Shown here piece by piece: positions 6,926 to 7,512 of a DNA stretch of 7,512 nucleotides. Every line of letters starts with the position of its first letter. The stretch's first letter is position 1. This DNA is from Ignavibacteria bacterium. GTDB lineage: Bacteria > Bacteroidota > Ignavibacteria > Ignavibacteriales > Melioribacteraceae. Below the pieces are notes generated by a model that saw nothing but the letters and a program-made list of their open reading frames with translations, was not told where the DNA came from and did no database searches. The position numbers and the translations under genes were made by a program. Location of the stretch: NCBI GenBank assembly GCA_027347805.1, contig DAIEQP010000217.1:1-7512 (forward strand), in the 5' to 3' direction.

Positions 6926-7374
6926 TTTCCGCTCAGATATTTTTCCAATAATTCTCTAATAACTTTTCCATCTGCTTTCCCTTTTAATGATTTTGCAGCA
7001 ACAGGCATAACTTTTGGGAAATCTTCTTTACCTTTTGCACCAACTTCGTTAGCAATTTTCTTTATCTCTTCAAGAATTTCTTCCTGTGTAAGCTGCTTTG
7101 GAAGATATTCCTCAATTATTTTCAGCTCAAGTTCTTCCTTATCTGCAAGATCATCTCTTTTTGCATTACGGAATTGTTCAATAGATTCTTTTCTTTTTTT
7201 TGCAGCAGCAGTTAGCATTTTTAATCCATCTTCTTCGTTTAACTCTCTTCCGGCACCGCTTTTTTCAAATTCCAATATCAATGCTCGGATAGATCTAACA
7301 GTTTCAAGACGAATTTTGTCTCCGCTCTTCATTGATTCTTTCAAATCATTATTGATTTTTTCTTTGAGGTTCAT
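6922..7374 (-). CDS. GatB/YqeY domain-containing protein
   Basis: The 150-residue cytoplasmic protein is a stand-alone YqeY-type protein, the same helical fold as the C-terminal tail domain of the GatB amidotransferase subunit and of some glutaminyl-tRNA synthetases, where it contacts tRNA. Typical family features are the opening MNLKEKINNDLKESMKSGDK, a RLETVRSIRALI helix at about 22-33, an AAKKRKESIEQF stretch at 57-68, EEYLPKQLT at about 88-96 and the closing LKGKADGKVIRELL at about 129-142. The length is standard. Its own biochemical role is not established; a tRNA-amidation link is an inference from fold. The ATG at 7374 follows GGAG by six bases, the first clear ribosome binding site of the block, 13 bases after the upstream nuclease stop. 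Its TGA overlaps the TTG start of the CvpA-like gene. It contains an A8 run on the coding strand at 7201-7194. Confidence 0.92.
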   Translation of the reverse strand: MNLKEKINNDLKESMKSGDKIRLETVRSIRALILEFEKSGAGRELNEEDGLKMLTAAAKKRKESIEQFRNAKRDDLADKEELELKIIEEYLPKQLTQEEILEEIKKIANEVGAKGKEDFPKVMPVAAKSLKGKADGKVIRELLEKYLSGN

Positions 7375-7380
7375 CTGAAT

Positions 7381-7384
7381 CTCC
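7381..7384 (-). promoter_or_regulatory. Ribosome binding site of the YqeY-like gene
   Basis: GGAG on the minus strand stands six bases before the ATG at 7374, in the 13-base gap after the nuclease stop codon. The gap is too small for a separate promoter, so the nuclease gene probably heads or belongs to the same transcript. Confidence 0.6.
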
Positions 7385-7387
7385 AGT

Positions 7388-7512
7388 TTATTTTATATAA
7401 AATTTTGCACCAACAGGAAAATGATCACTGTATCCATCTGTATAATTTTTACCCATGTATGTCGGTAAAGCACCTCCCTTTCGGCTCCCTTCCTGAATTA
7501 TCATAAACTCAG
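7388..7512 (-). CDS. Endonuclease/exonuclease/phosphatase family protein, C-terminal end (cut by window edge)
   Basis: A reading frame enters from the right edge and gives 40 residues before TAA at 7390-7388, ending GAKFYIK. It contains GGALPTYMGKNYTDGYSDHFPV. The GYSDHFPV block matches the C-terminal Ser-Asp-His motif of the endonuclease/exonuclease/phosphatase (DNase I-like) fold, whose His is a catalytic residue; the stretch before it resembles family members of the Bacteroidota. Substrate (DNA, RNA, phospholipid or phosphoester) cannot be told from the tail. The protein continues beyond the window, so start, signal peptide and length are unknown. It lies 13 bases upstream of the YqeY-like gene in the same direction and is probably co-transcribed with it. 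Confidence 0.75.
   Translation of the reverse strand, partial: EFMIIQEGSRKGGALPTYMGKNYTDGYSDHFPVGAKFYIK

Noticed and set aside
1..7512. tRNA or rRNA genes, CRISPR arrays, insertion sequences, phage or toxin-antitoxin genes, long repeats
   Set aside because: None was seen on reading both strands. Genes cover nearly the whole window and all have common chromosomal functions.

Overview
The window looks like ordinary chromosomal DNA from an AT-rich Gram-negative bacterium. Every supportable gene lies on the minus strand. An outer-membrane FadL-type porin and a Cys-anchored SPOR lipoprotein show that the cell has an outer membrane. Gene content, low GC and the sparse Shine-Dalgarno signals suggest the Bacteroidota/Chlorobiota group, possibly an Ignavibacteria-like lineage. 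That placement is an inference from gene content, not a phylogenetic result.

Layout in the direction of transcription (right to left). The last 40 codons of an endonuclease/exonuclease/phosphatase-family protein enter at the right edge (7388-7512). A packed block follows: YqeY-like protein (6922-7374), CvpA-family membrane protein (6377-6925), MutS2 (4032-6380), biotin carboxylase (2545-4032) and a biotin carrier subunit (2052-2552). From YqeY to the carrier, every stop overlaps the next start by 1 to 8 bases, so the five genes are probably co-transcribed and translationally coupled. A 74-base gap with a candidate promoter and a strong ribosome binding site then leads to the FadL/OmpP1 porin (712-1977), which ends at a clear intrinsic terminator (651-680). 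A SPOR-domain lipoprotein (181-636) starts only 14 bases beyond the terminator's T-rich tail. It overlaps by ATGA the start of a membrane protein resembling polyprenol/phytol/diacylglycerol kinases, which runs off the left edge.

How the genes fit together: biotin carboxylase (495 aa) and carrier (166 aa) add up to about the length and domain order of a fused propionyl-CoA carboxylase alpha chain, so they are read as a split alpha subunit. Its carboxyltransferase partner is not in the window. The CvpA-MutS2 pairing recurs in other bacteria. FadL would import hydrophobic substrates such as fatty acids, loosely compatible with the neighbouring acyl-CoA carboxylase.

I found no RNA gene, CRISPR array, insertion sequence, phage gene or undescribed system. 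The points worth a second look are the split carboxylase junction, the chain of overlaps with GTG and TTG starts, and the terminator placed immediately in front of the SPOR gene.
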